The notes: a model not told the origin generated them from the sequence alone. Positions 23,466 to 34,333 are shown, counted from the first letter of the stretch. The stretch is DNA of 64,000 bases from Gnetum montanum (GCA_015680685.1 MNCI01010839.1:247740-311739); one strand, 5' to 3'. Numbers and translations are program-made.

Positions 23466-23850
23466 GCCAGTTTATAGTCTTGGCGGACTATCATGGGTTA
23501 GTTTTTGTCGTAACCCGTTGGACATTGCCTGTTTAGCATCGTGGCAGATGTTACATTGCCAGTTTATAGTCTTAGCGGACTATGAGGAGGCAAGCTAGTT
23601 TATAATCTTAGCGGACTCCGATGGTTGTGACGGTGGCAGTTTACTGTCGTGCCAGATGGGTGCTAGTTTATCGTCATCACAGACACTGTGGGGTATCAGT
23701 TTATTGTCATGATTCCAGGACAGTTGTGGTGTCAATTTTAAGTCGTAACCCAGGACTGTTCTGTGGTATTAGTTTACCGTCATGATTCTAGGATGAGCTG
23801 TGGTATTAGTTTATAGTCGTGATTCCAAGACTTGGTCATACCTGAGCTCG
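23466..23850 (+). repeat. Dyad-motif array after integrase (copy B)
   Basis: About eleven units with leaders such as GCCAGTTTA and TAGTTTA. Dyads include TAGTC-TTGGCG-GACTA and TAGTC-TTAGCG-GACTA, and a subgroup with longer spacers such as TGTC-ATGATTCCAG-GACA and AGTC-GTGATTCCAA-GACT. It ends a few bases beyond the integrase stop codon at 23855 and is antisense to pol. Confidence 0.85.
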
Positions 23851-23854
23851 TACT

Positions 23855-26800
23855 TCAAACGTAAAATATTTTTAGGTACAAGTGATTGGTCAGATTGGTA
23901 AGCTCGTTTCCTTCCATGTCAGCTAGTTTGAATGCTCCATTGTCGAATGCTTTAGTAACCAAGTAAGGCCCTTCCCAGTTAGCTGAGAATTTGTCCGGGT
24001 GTTCCCGAACAGCTTTAAGCATAAGGTCACCTTCTTTGATAGGGCGCTTTTTGATGTCATGCCGATGTCATTGTCGTTCTTGTCTTTGGTACCATTCGAT
24101 CTGATCGAGTGTGCGTATGCATTCCTCTTCTGCCGAGTCCAGGTCGATGATGCGTAGATCATTGTTCTGCCCGTCGTCGAGGAGTCCAGAAAGTGTGATC
24201 CTTAAAGATGATACCTGCAGTTCCAAAGGTAAAATAGCTTCTGAACCATAAACAAGACTGTATGGTGTCTTACCTGTCGAAGTTTGATGCGTAGTACGGT
24301 ATGCCCACAATGCGTATGTCAATTGCTTATGCCATTTTCTTTTGCTCTGGGTAAGCATTTTCATAAGTATTATAATAATTGTCTTGTTTGTTGCTTATGC
24401 TTGTCCATTGCTCTGAGGATGGTAAGGGGATGAAAATGAGTGTTTGATCCCTAAATTTTCACAAAAGGCTTTGGTTTCGGCACTGCTAAATTGTGGCCCG
24501 TTGTCTATGATGATTGTCACGGGAATGCCAAAGCGAGTTACAATGTTTTCCAGAATGAAATTGCACACGTGTTTGGATGTAGTTTTTCAAAGGGGAGCAG
24601 CTTCTACCCACTTCGTGAAGTATTCTATGGCAGTTATAATGAAACTATCGCCTGTGGAAGACGAGGGGGTTATCTGACCAATGAGGTCCAACCCCCACTT
24701 TTGAAAGGACCATGTGATTGGCGTTGTATGCAACTCATTCGGTGGGACATGTATCAGATTGCAATGTTTTTGACACGTACTACATGTTTTGACTTTGGTG
24801 AGACAGTCGTATTCCATGTGTGGCCAATAATAGCCCAAGCGCCTGATTTTCGTTGCCATGGCTTTTGGCGCTATGTGTCCTCTGCATAGTCCCTCATGGA
24901 CCTGATCGACAATGGCTTGGGCATCAATACTATTGACACATGTTAGCAATATGCCTTCGTAGGATCGATGACACAGTGTGTGCCCTACCAAGGTATATTG
25001 CTTAGAATGTTTTTGCACTGCGTCTTTCTGTGCATATGTTAGATGCCGTGGTGTTTCGCCGTGTAGCAGATATTCTTTTATGTCGTCATACCATTCTATC
25101 GTATGTGTTGAACTAGCAGATGCAACCGGCAATGTGTCAAGGGTGTCGGTGATTGGTTCAGTGCAACTGGTTATGGAGCTTGTCAACATGTGGAACATGT
25201 TCGGAGATATGTTTAGTGCTAATGTGGCTAACGCATCTCCGATGGTGTTATCATTTTTAGAGATGTGTTGCACATCGATGTTTTCGAATCGCCTCATTAG
25301 GTGTTTTTCCAAGTCGCAGTATGGTTGTAAATGTTGGGCTTTACATGTATAGACGTCTGTGACTTGGTTTAGGACTAGTTGCGAGTCCCCTCTAACTACA
25401 AGCCGTGTGATGTTTAAAGCCAGAGCTGCCGCGAGACCTCTAAGGAGACCTTCATACTCTGCTATGTTGTTGGTACAGTGAAAGTTGAAATGATAGGCAA
25501 AGGGTCAGACCTCCCCGGAGGGATGGGTGATGACAGCGGCTGCACTTCCTTCTCGAGAGGTAGATGCCCCATCAAAGTTTAAAATAGCATAGTAGTCATT
25601 GGGCACTATGTCTATGGTGCTTATATTCTCATCTGGGAACTCTGGGTCTATAGTCACTTGGTCACACGTTGGTGATGTTGCCATTTGATTTACTATAGCT
25701 TGACCCTTGACTGATGATTGCGCTACGTAGTACAGGTCAAACTCGGCTATCATGGCTTTCCACCAAGCTATTCGACTTGTTTCGTAAATATTCCATGTTA
25801 TGGCTCTTAGTACATTGTCCTTGCAAATTATGTAAACCTGGTTATAGAAGAGGTAATGTCGCCATTTTCTTAAAGAAAAGACCAAAGCTAAACATGACTT
25901 CTCCACGTCGTTGTACTTTTTCTCATGGGCAACTAATGCGTGGCTCAAGTAATATACAGGGACTTTGGTTCTGTCATCTCGTTTCTGGCAAAGCATAGAT
26001 GTGATGGACGAATCCAAAGTAGCAAGGTATATGTAGAATGGTTTATCATTTTGAGGTGGATAAACCGTGGGTAACCAAGCAAGTGTCGTTTTAATGTCAT
26101 TGAATCCTTGTTGACACTGCGGAGTCCATTCAAAATGTACGTTCTTGCGTAATAGGTGGTTCATGGGTTTTAGTTTATCTGTCAGTTTTTCTATGAAGCG
26201 CCTGATGAACTGTAATCTACCTTGTAGACCTCGAAGTTCAGTAACATTGCCTGGTGGTTTCAGGTTTGTTATGGCCTTGACCTTATCAGGGTCTACTTGT
26301 ATCCCTGCTTCGGATGCTATAAATCAAAGAATTTTTCCTATTTTGACGCCGAAGACACATTTTTTCGGGTTAAGCCTCAGTTCATACTTTAGACAATGTT
26401 TTAATACTAAATCGAGATCTTGTACATGTTGTTCCTCCGTTTTTGACTTAACCACAATGTCATCCACGTAGTCGTTGAGTGAGTGTAATATGTAATCGCT
26501 AAAGATAAATGTCATCGCTCTTTGATATGTGGCTCCAGCGTTCTTGAGATCAAAGGGCATCATTGTGTAACAAAAGGTTCCCCATGGTGTCATAAAGGTT
26601 GTCCAAAGCTAATGTTCTGGGTTTATACGTATTTGATTATATCCTGAGAAGCCATCCATGAAGGATAATAGTGCGTGCCCAGCAGTTGAGTCAACAAGTT
26701 GATTGATGCTGGGTAGAGAAAAATCATCCTTTATGGTTGCAACATTTAAGTCCCAGAACTCAATGCACAAACGAATGCTTCCGTTCTTCTTCGGAACAAT

Positions 26801-27265
26801 TACCATGTTGGACACCCACTCGCCGTAATCAACAGGCTGAATGAAACCAGCTTGATAAAGCTTGGTGATCTCATTGCAAATTGCTAATGCTACCTCGGGC
26901 TTAACCTTTTGTGCTTTTTTTTTACTGGTCTCAACTTTGGATCAAGGATAATATTGTGTTGGACAATTCGGGGATCTAGCCTGGGCATGTCTGTATAGGA
27001 CCAAGCGAATGCTTTCATGTTTTCCCTAAGNNNNNNNNNNNNNNNNNNNNNNNNNNNNNNNNNNNNNNNNNNNNNNNNNNNNNNNNNNNNNNNNNNNNNN
27101 NNNNNNNNNNNNNNNNNNNNNNNNNNNNNNNNNNNNNNNNNNNNNNNNNNNNNNNNNTTGATGAGATTTATGTTAATGTCTCTTGTAATTTTTCCGTATG
27201 GTCCATCAATGATTAAGGTGCGGTTAAATGCTGGCAGTCCATTGAGCTTGCTCCTGCCAATAAAT
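23855..27265 (-). pseudogene. Pol of element B: RT, RNase H, second RNase H and integrase
   Basis: Domains on the minus strand: pre-RT start (IIDGPYGKITRDIN near 27250, then an assembly gap, then SYTDMPRLDPRIVQHN near 26990), RT (26880-26270; YVDD near 26470), Ty3 RNase H (26060-25820), second RNase H-like domain (25610-25250; FDGAS, VRGDSQLVLNQVT, NDNTIGDALATLA), integrase zinc finger (about 24930-24800), core (DLIGQI near 24690; IDNGPQFSS near 24490) and GPY module (WEGPYLVTKAFDNGAFKL). From 26815 to 23855 the frame is never shifted, only stopped. The codon for the integrase catalytic glutamate, expected in GQAEATN, is a TAA (24395-24397). An A9 run at 26917-26925 shifts the frame ahead of RT. 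Confidence 0.9.
27031..27157. other. Assembly gap (127 N)
   Basis: A run of N inside the pre-RT part of B pol. Homology resumes on both sides, so the gap length may be roughly right. Confidence 0.99.
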
Positions 27266-27365
27266 AGAGAGCTGAATAAGCAAAGGGGTATCGTTCTGTG
27301 TCTTTTGATGCTTTTAAACTATGTGTACATGCATAATGGTGGATTACCGTCACACTGGAATGCAT

Positions 27366-27580
27366 GGCAGTTTAAGGCCTTACCGGGCCGTAAGTGGCAG
27401 TTTAAGGCCTTACCGGGCCGTAAGTGGCAGTTTAAGGCCTTACCGGTCCGTAAGTGGCAGTTTAAGGCCATACCGGGCCGTAAGTGAATTGGGAAATGGC
27501 AGTTTAAGGCCTTACCGGGCCGTAAGTGAATTGGAAATGGCAGTTTAAGGCCTTACCGGGCCGTAATGGCAGTTTACACT
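27366..27580 (+). repeat. Dyad-motif array between pol and the antisense gene (copy B), 30-bp tandem units
   Basis: Units start at 27366, 27396, 27426, 27456, 27498, 27539 and, partial, near 27567. Each has GGCAGTTTAA followed by GGCC-TTACCG-GGCC and GTAAGT. The first four are perfectly phased at 30 bases; the next two carry a GAATTGG(G)AAAT insert. The near identity shows recent expansion compared with the other arrays. Confidence 0.95.
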
Positions 27581-27584
27581 AGAG

Positions 27585-28064
27585 TGTTCAGCGTAAACAC
27601 ATGAAATGGGGTCCACGGGGGAACCAGGATGTAATAATCTATGTTTTTAATAATTTTTAAATTTTTTTCTGGCAAATTTTAGCGAAAAATGAGTAAAAAG
27701 ACACAAAATAGTAAAAAAGGAGCGATGGCAGCGCAAGCGAAGGCGTAAACGGGGGCGTCAGCATCAGCATCAGCGGGGCGCTATATAAAGAAGGGGGGGT
27801 TTCATTTGTTTCTTACTTTGGATCGAGCATAAGCGGGAGAGCGCCATGTTAAAGCGTAAGCGTAAACTGCTAAAGCGTAAGCGTAGACGATCGTACCTGG
27901 TGTAAGCATAAACTTGCTTGTAAGCGTAGACGCTGAAGAGTAATCCTTAGTGTAGACGCCCGACACTAAACCCCAGCATAGACATGGAGTGTAGCATTTT
28001 TAGGCACCAATGTAGATAGTCCTTCTCAGCATAAACTTGTGAAATCGGCATAAAGGAGACCGAG
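27585..28064 (+). other. Upstream region and 5' UTR of the antisense gene of B
   Basis: Repeated GCGTAAGCGTAAAC/GCGTAGACG motifs (27740-28020), similar to those in the B LTR and leader, surround the TATA box. No open frame is convincing. Confidence 0.5.
27782..27790 (+). promoter_or_regulatory. TATA box for the antisense gene of B
   Basis: TATATAAAG in a GC-rich setting (GCGCTATATAAAG) lies 283 bases before the first ATG of the antisense gene and points toward it. It is the best plus-strand core promoter in the window. Confidence 0.65.
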
Positions 28065-31000
28065 ATGGGCAAGGGAAAAGAACTGGAAGGCCAGGGGAGG
28101 AAGGGTCCTGACTTGACCTTTGCAGAGGAGACTGAAGCTATGCTACAAGGCCTGCCCAGGCCAAAGATCTCGTCATGGCCTGTGACATCCCACAGATAGG
28201 CTTTGATCCCTACCTCTGTTATTTTTTTCACCTTCCCTTTTCAGCGTAGACAGTCTCGGCGTATACGCCAAGCATAGAGGGTTTTTCAGCACAAGGGATT
28301 TTCGGCGTATACACCAAGCGTAAATTCGTAGCGTAGGCTGTTGGGTTAGCATAGGCTCAGGGCATAATCAGATTTATTAGCACAAGCGTTTTTCCTGCAA
28401 TTATGTCAGTGTAAGCCACGGTGTCATGAGTTCTCTATGCATGAGGTTTTGTCAGTGTGATTTGTTTGTTCTATCGGTGTAAATTCTGTTTACTATGATG
28501 GTGTATACGCCGAGGGTTTGTTCAACGTATACGCTGTGCGTGCACAGTTGTTTTTATGGCGTAGACTTGCTTTTCCTGTTTCTGGCGTAAACTTGTTTGT
28601 TCCGTGCTGGTGTAGACTACTTATGCTGAAAGCGAACTTGGGTGTATACGCTGAGCGTACGAAATTCGGGCAATAGCGTGAAACAGTTCATCGTCGGCAT
28701 ATACGCTGAGTTAGGCAGAGTATACGCTCAGTGTACAGCGTATACACTAAGTCTAAGCCGCATATTACGCTAAGTGTAAATAGTTTCGCCAGCGTATACG
28801 CTGGTTTAAGTGGCGTATATGCTAAGTGTAAACAGTTAGTAAAAAATTTTCAGATTTAAGTGTCGATTTATGATGTAAACTTTCGCTTTTCATGATTGGT
28901 TGCAGGGACAGTAAGCATTTCCTCCTCATTTTTGAGCTTGTCAGGGTCTTAGCATGGGTTGGCCCTGTTGAGGCCGAGGAAGCTCCCCCGGATCTAACCG
29001 TGGATGACAATGGGGTTTGGTTCAGGGAAGGCGAATGTGGATTTCTGGCCTTCCTGTTAGACAATTTCGAGGTGGCTATCTGGTCGAACTTTGACGAGGT
29101 GACTGCACGGAGCATGCTTGAGGAAATGCTGTCGGGGGCTGCAGAGGGTGTCATGGTTTTCATACAAGACATTGATGAGGGGCCTCTTGTTAACGAGGAT
29201 GGTACTACCCGCGGGCCCCGGTCTACACGCCCATTAATGCACGTGTGGGCACTATTGCCGCGAGGGTTAGACTACCTCAACAATACCCTGTTCATAGCCG
29301 CCCGCGCGCACACAATATTCCAGAATCCTCCTGGGACAGTGTACCGAGTGGACAGGTAGGACTATTTAAGTTTACTATTTCCTTTCACCGTTTAGTGTTT
29401 TTTTTTGTTTTGACATATATTTGTTTATAGACCAAAGACCAACCCGGATGGGACATTGATTGAGGATGAAGGACTAGCTCTTGCTCGCCCCACCTTTGTG
29501 GAATCGTTCTGGATCAGACTAAGGGGGAAATCGTCCATTTTCACAAGCAGTTCTCTAGAGTGTTTTCGATGTGCAAAGCTCGTGGGTGGCTTCATGAAGA
29601 CTGGTCGGACAATGGGCCAATCTTCCCTTGTGACTTTGGCAGCACCTCTAAATCCACCACTAACGGTAAATGATAACATTTCCTAGATATGTTAACGGGT
29701 TTATCCAATTGTTTTGGGTTACGCTGATATGACCATTTTAAATTACTTTTACAATTGATGTACCTTCTGGTGAGGATCTGGTGACAACTAGACGAACCGA
29801 GACTACCTTGTCGATGAAGTTCGGAGGGGTGACTAAGGCTCAGAAGTGGTTGCGTAATCATGCTCCTCCGTCCATCGCTCGTTTCCTGGATAATGTCGGC
29901 CTCATGGAGCTTTTTATGACCCTGAGTCCTAACGTATCCATTGGGGAGATGATTGGGATTGTAGACTCTTTTAATGAGTCTGTCTCATACTACAGCACCC
30001 GGATTAAGGATGTGAAGGTAGTTTTCCATCTATCGCTCGAGTTCTTTTCAAACTTATTTGACATACCGGTAGATGGCTTAAATGTAGTATTAGACAGAGC
30101 TCATAAAGAGCTCAAGACGATTCGTTAGTTGGAAGATTGGCTAGGCGTGGCCAAGGGTGCCAAGGGATTCCCGAGGTAGGGGAAGGCAAAAGTTGTGGAA
30201 GTGAATGAATTATATCCCCTGTTCAGAGCACGGGTATTCCCTAAAACTCTTTCCCAGGTGAAGTGTCTTGGGGTTGAGGTTGTTCGCGTTATGCGAACTG
30301 TCTTGGAAACGGGCATGCAATATAACTAGGCACGATTTTTGTTGTCGGGCATGCATAAGGAGATAGTGCAGTTGCATTCGAATGTCGAGGTGCAATCCCA
30401 TTTCACCTTCGCATTATTCGTCGGTTATCTTCTCCATTTTGTCGAGTTCCTGGTAGTTTGCGTAGACAACAAGTTTGTTTTGCGGGATTGGGGTCAAATA
30501 TCCCGCTTGTGGATCAATCACTTGTTTGAGACAGCTAAATCTCAAGATGCACCTGAAGGCATTGATGAATCCCTTTCTATTACTACAGGGGGATCATCTG
30601 GCGCTTCAATCCACGCACGTGATAGTTTGGGATTGGAGCCAGACGAGGTACCCTACACTACTAGAAGGGCAGAATGGGTCATCAAGGAGACCGTTGGCCA
30701 AGCCAAGTCAAAGCTAAAGAGGCCTAAACGCATGACTGAGGAAGTCTCTGGTGTGAACCAGCCATGCGTGAAGCGGATACGCTTCAAGATGCCTGGTAAG
30801 CGGACCTCGCCTGCTTATTACTTTATCGTTTTCGTTTTGTTTATAACTTTCACTTCAATCACTTATGTGTCTTTGATGTTTTTGGATTGATTTTAAAAAC
30901 AGTGAGGAAATAGGCTTTAGAGACTATCACCGAGGAGGAGGAGACCTACATGGAGAAGAATAACGAGGAACATACGGAGAAGAGCCAGGGTGGAGGAACG

Positions 31001-32475
31001 GAGAAATTAAAGGAGAAAACCACAGAAACTGAGTCCCTGGACGACCAGGGCAGTGTCAATCAAGTGTTCTGCAGGTTTCTTTAGGGAGACTTGGATTTAG
31101 GCATTCCCCCAAAAGGTGACGAAGGGCACAGTATGTTTTTCCTTTTATCTCGTTTCAATTTCTCCTGTCAGTTATCATTCTTGTGGTATTTTTTTATTTT
31201 TGTGTTTTTATCTTGTCCAGATGAAGGCAGCGAGACCAAGACGGTGCGTTTGGATGTACCAATGAAGATGGCTCCCCCGGAGAGGACCACTGAGGTTAGT
31301 TCATCCCATACCCATGAGCCATTTACTTGGTCTGAAATGCCAAGCAAAATGGATTTTGTGGTTGGACTCGCAGAAGAAGTCGTTGACCGGATCCAAGAGG
31401 CCCACCCTGACATAGGTATAAATTATTCAAAGGTTTGGAATTTCACATCTTGTTTATATTGCCATAACATTTGTATTTTTCACGTGGGTAGGCGCTAAAT
31501 TGAGATGGGATCCCTCTGAAAGCATTAACATAGAAAGTTTAACCACACTTTGCCCAGAAGTGGAACAGGTACCAAGGCCTGTTTATGATGGAGTTGCAGA
31601 AGGCTTTGTGCACAATGCTAAGTTGTTATGGACCTGTAGGCATTTCATTGAGCAGTTGTGGCTACAGATTCAGGTAAAAGAAAGGGAAGTCTCTGAGTTT
31701 TTAGTGGAACGTGATGATCTGAAGGCTCGGTATGAGTTCGCTGCTGCCAGACTAAGCGGCGATCGCTCCTGGCGAACATCCGAGGTTACATACACAAGAT
31801 ATTGGAATCTGCTGAATCGTCATGCGTTGCTGACTCAGAGAATGGAAGCGCACAAAGCCCAAATTGATCTCCTGAACCTTAAATGCCAAGATTGGAAAGC
31901 CTTCGCTTCCAAGGTTCATAAATGGGGTCAAGATGAGAAAAATCACAAACATTACTACAAGAAGTCATTAAAAGAGGTGTCTATTGAGAAGCAACAACTA
32001 GAGATGTTTGTGGAGGGTTTGGGTTTACGGTCTACCTTCGACACTTTTGCTCAAAATATAACTCTGGAAATGGAGTCTCCTACCAGGGTGATGAAAACTA
32101 CTTCTGGGGAAGTGTCGGTGGGTGAGTTCCCTCTGAAATGTCCTACCTGGTCAGCTGTCAACAAAGGAAAGACTTTAGCAGATGTTGACTTAGGCCTGGA
32201 TGGGACAGACTGAGCCAGCATTTCAGAAGAAGAAATCCTTCGTCGGCTAGAGTTCGGCTTAGGGGGATCTCCTATGGTAAGCATTTTGTCCTTATGAAAT
32301 TAATTTACTGAATAGTATTTAAAACTTTGACATTCACTTATTCTTATGTTGGTTGTTCTTTTGGTATTTTCAGGATGAAGGTGGCGATGATGCTCAAGAA
32401 GCCGGCCCCAGTGGAGCAGGGGCCCCCGATGCTGGTGGATCTAAAGGGGACGATCCTCCCATCCCGGATTCTTAG
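28065..32475 (+). pseudogene. Antisense eight-exon gene of element B: FCP1-like pseudophosphatase domain plus coiled coil
   Basis: Exons: 28065-28195, 28906-29355, 29431-29665, 29775-30795, 30903-31130, 31221-31415, 31492-32276, 32374-32475. Phases match throughout, giving about 1,050 codons with no frameshift and six stops (30126, 30177, 30327, 30911, 31082, 32211; five TAG, one TGA). All introns begin GT and end AG except intron 1, which begins AT where copy A has GT. The N-terminal domain resembles FCP1/NIF phosphatases: FLLIFELVRVLA, NGVWFREG, FLLDNFEVAIWS, then NNTLFIAA...NPPGTVYRV. The aspartates expected in the DxD and DD motifs are replaced. A middle domain follows (NVGLMELFMTLSP, LFDIPVDGL), then an acidic/lysine linker, then a charged helical domain starting LRWDPSESINIE, and a G/S/D-rich tail ending DDPPIPDS. 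Function unknown. Confidence 0.85.
28236..28835 (+). repeat. GCGTATACGC palindrome cluster in intron 1 of the antisense gene (copy B)
   Basis: Many exact or near copies of GGCGTATACGC, CAGCGTATACGCTG and related forms fill intron 1. The same 10-base palindrome family dominates both B LTRs (21950-22330, 38080-38410). Confidence 0.8.
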
Positions 32476-32744
32476 GCTTTTTAATTTTTTTAAGTTTTTG
32501 TTGGTTTTTTTTTACTCAGATTGATACAGAAATTGTAACTTGAAAATTTTGAGATGGACGGAAACAGTTGACACTCGTAATTGTACAACATTGCATGTAA
32601 GAAACGTTTTTTGTTGATTTTGAATTTAATTGTAAACTCGACATGGACAGGAAAAATGTTTTGGCTTGTTTTTGCTTGGTTTTAAATGTAATGCAAAGAT
32701 GTAATCGTAACTACCGAACAAAGAAGGAAAATGAAGTATGCGCG
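32476..32744. other. 3' flank of the B antisense gene
   Basis: AT-rich non-coding sequence between the antisense-gene stop and the dyad array, presumably its 3' UTR. No clear polyadenylation signal is singled out. Confidence 0.4.
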
Positions 32745-33035
32745 CATGAGCTAGTTTAAGGCCTTTTCGGGTCCCAGTCGTGAACGAGGAATATTTCGAA
32801 TGACACGGGCGGATTTTTTTCTCTGTTGACTGATCATTGCTAATCATGGCTAGTTTTACGTCTTTGCGGACATGATAGTTTAGCGTCATCTCAGATAGGG
32901 AGTGTAGTTTAAAAAATTAATTTTTTTTTCTTGTTTTTCAATTTATCGTAGTTTATTGTCATTTCGGACGAATTGTAGTTTAACATCATTTCGAACATGT
33001 TATAGTTTAACGTCGTTTCAGACTGGGAGTGTCGA
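32745..33035 (+). repeat. Dyad-motif array between the antisense gene and protease (copy B)
   Basis: About seven units with leader CTAGTTTAA or TAGTTTA and a 6-base spacer: GGCC-TTTTCG-GGTC, CGTC-TTTGCG-GACA, TGTC-ATTTCG-GACG, CGTC-GTTTCA-GACT. Arms are less perfect than at 27366 but the GTC/GAC core is kept. Confidence 0.8.
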
Positions 33036-33079
33036 TATTATTGTAATAGTTTTTTGATTTTCTTCCTTTTAATGTTAGG

Positions 33080-34300
33080 TTATATGTTAACCAGTATGAT
33101 TCTGTATTCAGCATCCCCTTCGCTAATTATGTTAAACGGTAACTCGGTCCAAGGGACGTCTAATGGAGTGGTTCCTGTGTTAGTATCTTCAAGTGTTTCA
33201 GTAGTTGTTGCGAGTTCTGTGTTAGTTTCCACTTGAGAAGTTGTATGTACTGCATCAGATGCGGGTGTTTCTGTTTTAGGAGACTCTTGTTCTATGTTCG
33301 AAGGCTTATTGCTTACCGATGGGTGCGCATTTTTATCGTTTCGTTTAGGCTCCTTAAGTTCAACCTCCGAGCCTTGGTCCATATCCACGTGTGATGAGAT
33401 AATAGGCATAGCAGCTTACCCGTGTATAATGATTTCGCCACCTTCATAAGGTAGGTGGATCTCCTGGTGTACAGGGGAGGAGACAGCTCTTAGTTGGGCC
33501 AACCAGGGTCTTCCCAATATTAGGTTGAACCCTGGCATCTCATCGACTACTAGGAAGTTGGCAGATGTAGGGAACTGGTCTCCTGCTATGAAATCTAAGG
33601 TTATTATGCCATTTACCATTACGCGTGACCCACTAAATGACTTTAAACATGTAGTTGCGGTTGGTTTAATTAATTCAGTAAGCCCCAATTGTTCAACGAT
33701 GGGATATGGTACAACATTTGTTGCGGCCCCATCATCTACGTGGACCCTATGTATCTTGAACTGGTTGATACGTATCGTTATGAACATGGGGGCTATTGTT
33801 ATTTCCCCTATTTTCTTGTTCACCTTAATATTTCTGTCATGGAAGCTTAATGGTTTAAGAGTTGTCCCATGAGGCGAGTACATCACCTCATGAATGGAGG
33901 GTTCATTTGGGGGCAAATCCTTGCTTACCGGGATTGACGTTAACATACGTACTAAAGCTTCTCGGTGTGTTTGGGATGTTAGGACCAAGTCATACAAGCT
34001 TAGTGAAGTGTTCTTTTGTTTTAGTGCTTGGGTGACTTGTGTCAAGGCCATTGCAAAGTCTCTACTGTTGGGGATGTTTTTATCAGCGATGACTGGGTCC
34101 ATTGGGCCCAACAGTTTTATTTCACGTTTTATTGATTTGTCATTCTTGTTCGGCACTGTCATTTTACGTGGTTCATGTTTTTCAGATGATTCACCTTCGT
34201 TACCTGTGCCCGATTGGTTATTAGGTGACGACATAGGCACGGAGTTAAGCGGAGTGGGCCTAGGTTGCCCCACAACTAGCCGTTGGTGTTCCTTCTCCAC
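33080..34300 (-). pseudogene. Aspartic protease of element B
   Basis: The protease core spans about 33800-33420 on the minus strand. HVDDGAATNVVPYPIVEQLG holds the active-site triad as DGA, and ILGRPWLAQLRAVSSPVHQE is the conserved C-terminal block of Tat-lineage proteases. About 110 residues of lysine-rich and helical sequence precede it (SLYDLVLTSQTHREALVRML). A tail of about 110 acidic and serine-rich residues follows to 33080. The frame continues from gag (stop codons only). Protease would process Gag-Pol. The next gene in this direction would be pol, but the antisense gene intervenes. Confidence 0.85.
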
Positions 34301-34333
34301 ACGTTCCCGTGTAAGCCTGTCTGCTAGGTGTTC

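Noticed and set aside
24491-25352. Plus-strand frames of 120-130 codons opposite integrase
   Set aside because: The minus strand carries the integrase zinc finger and core in one continuous frame. The plus frames have no motif.
27321-27548. Open frame with repeated SLRPYRAVS peptide
   Set aside because: It is the translation of the 30-bp dyad array, a multiple of three in length. It has no start context or homology.
27366-27580. Regular 30-bp direct repeats, CRISPR-like at first sight
   Set aside because: The units are tandem with no unique spacers, the setting is a plant retrotransposon, and related degenerate arrays sit at equivalent places in other copies.
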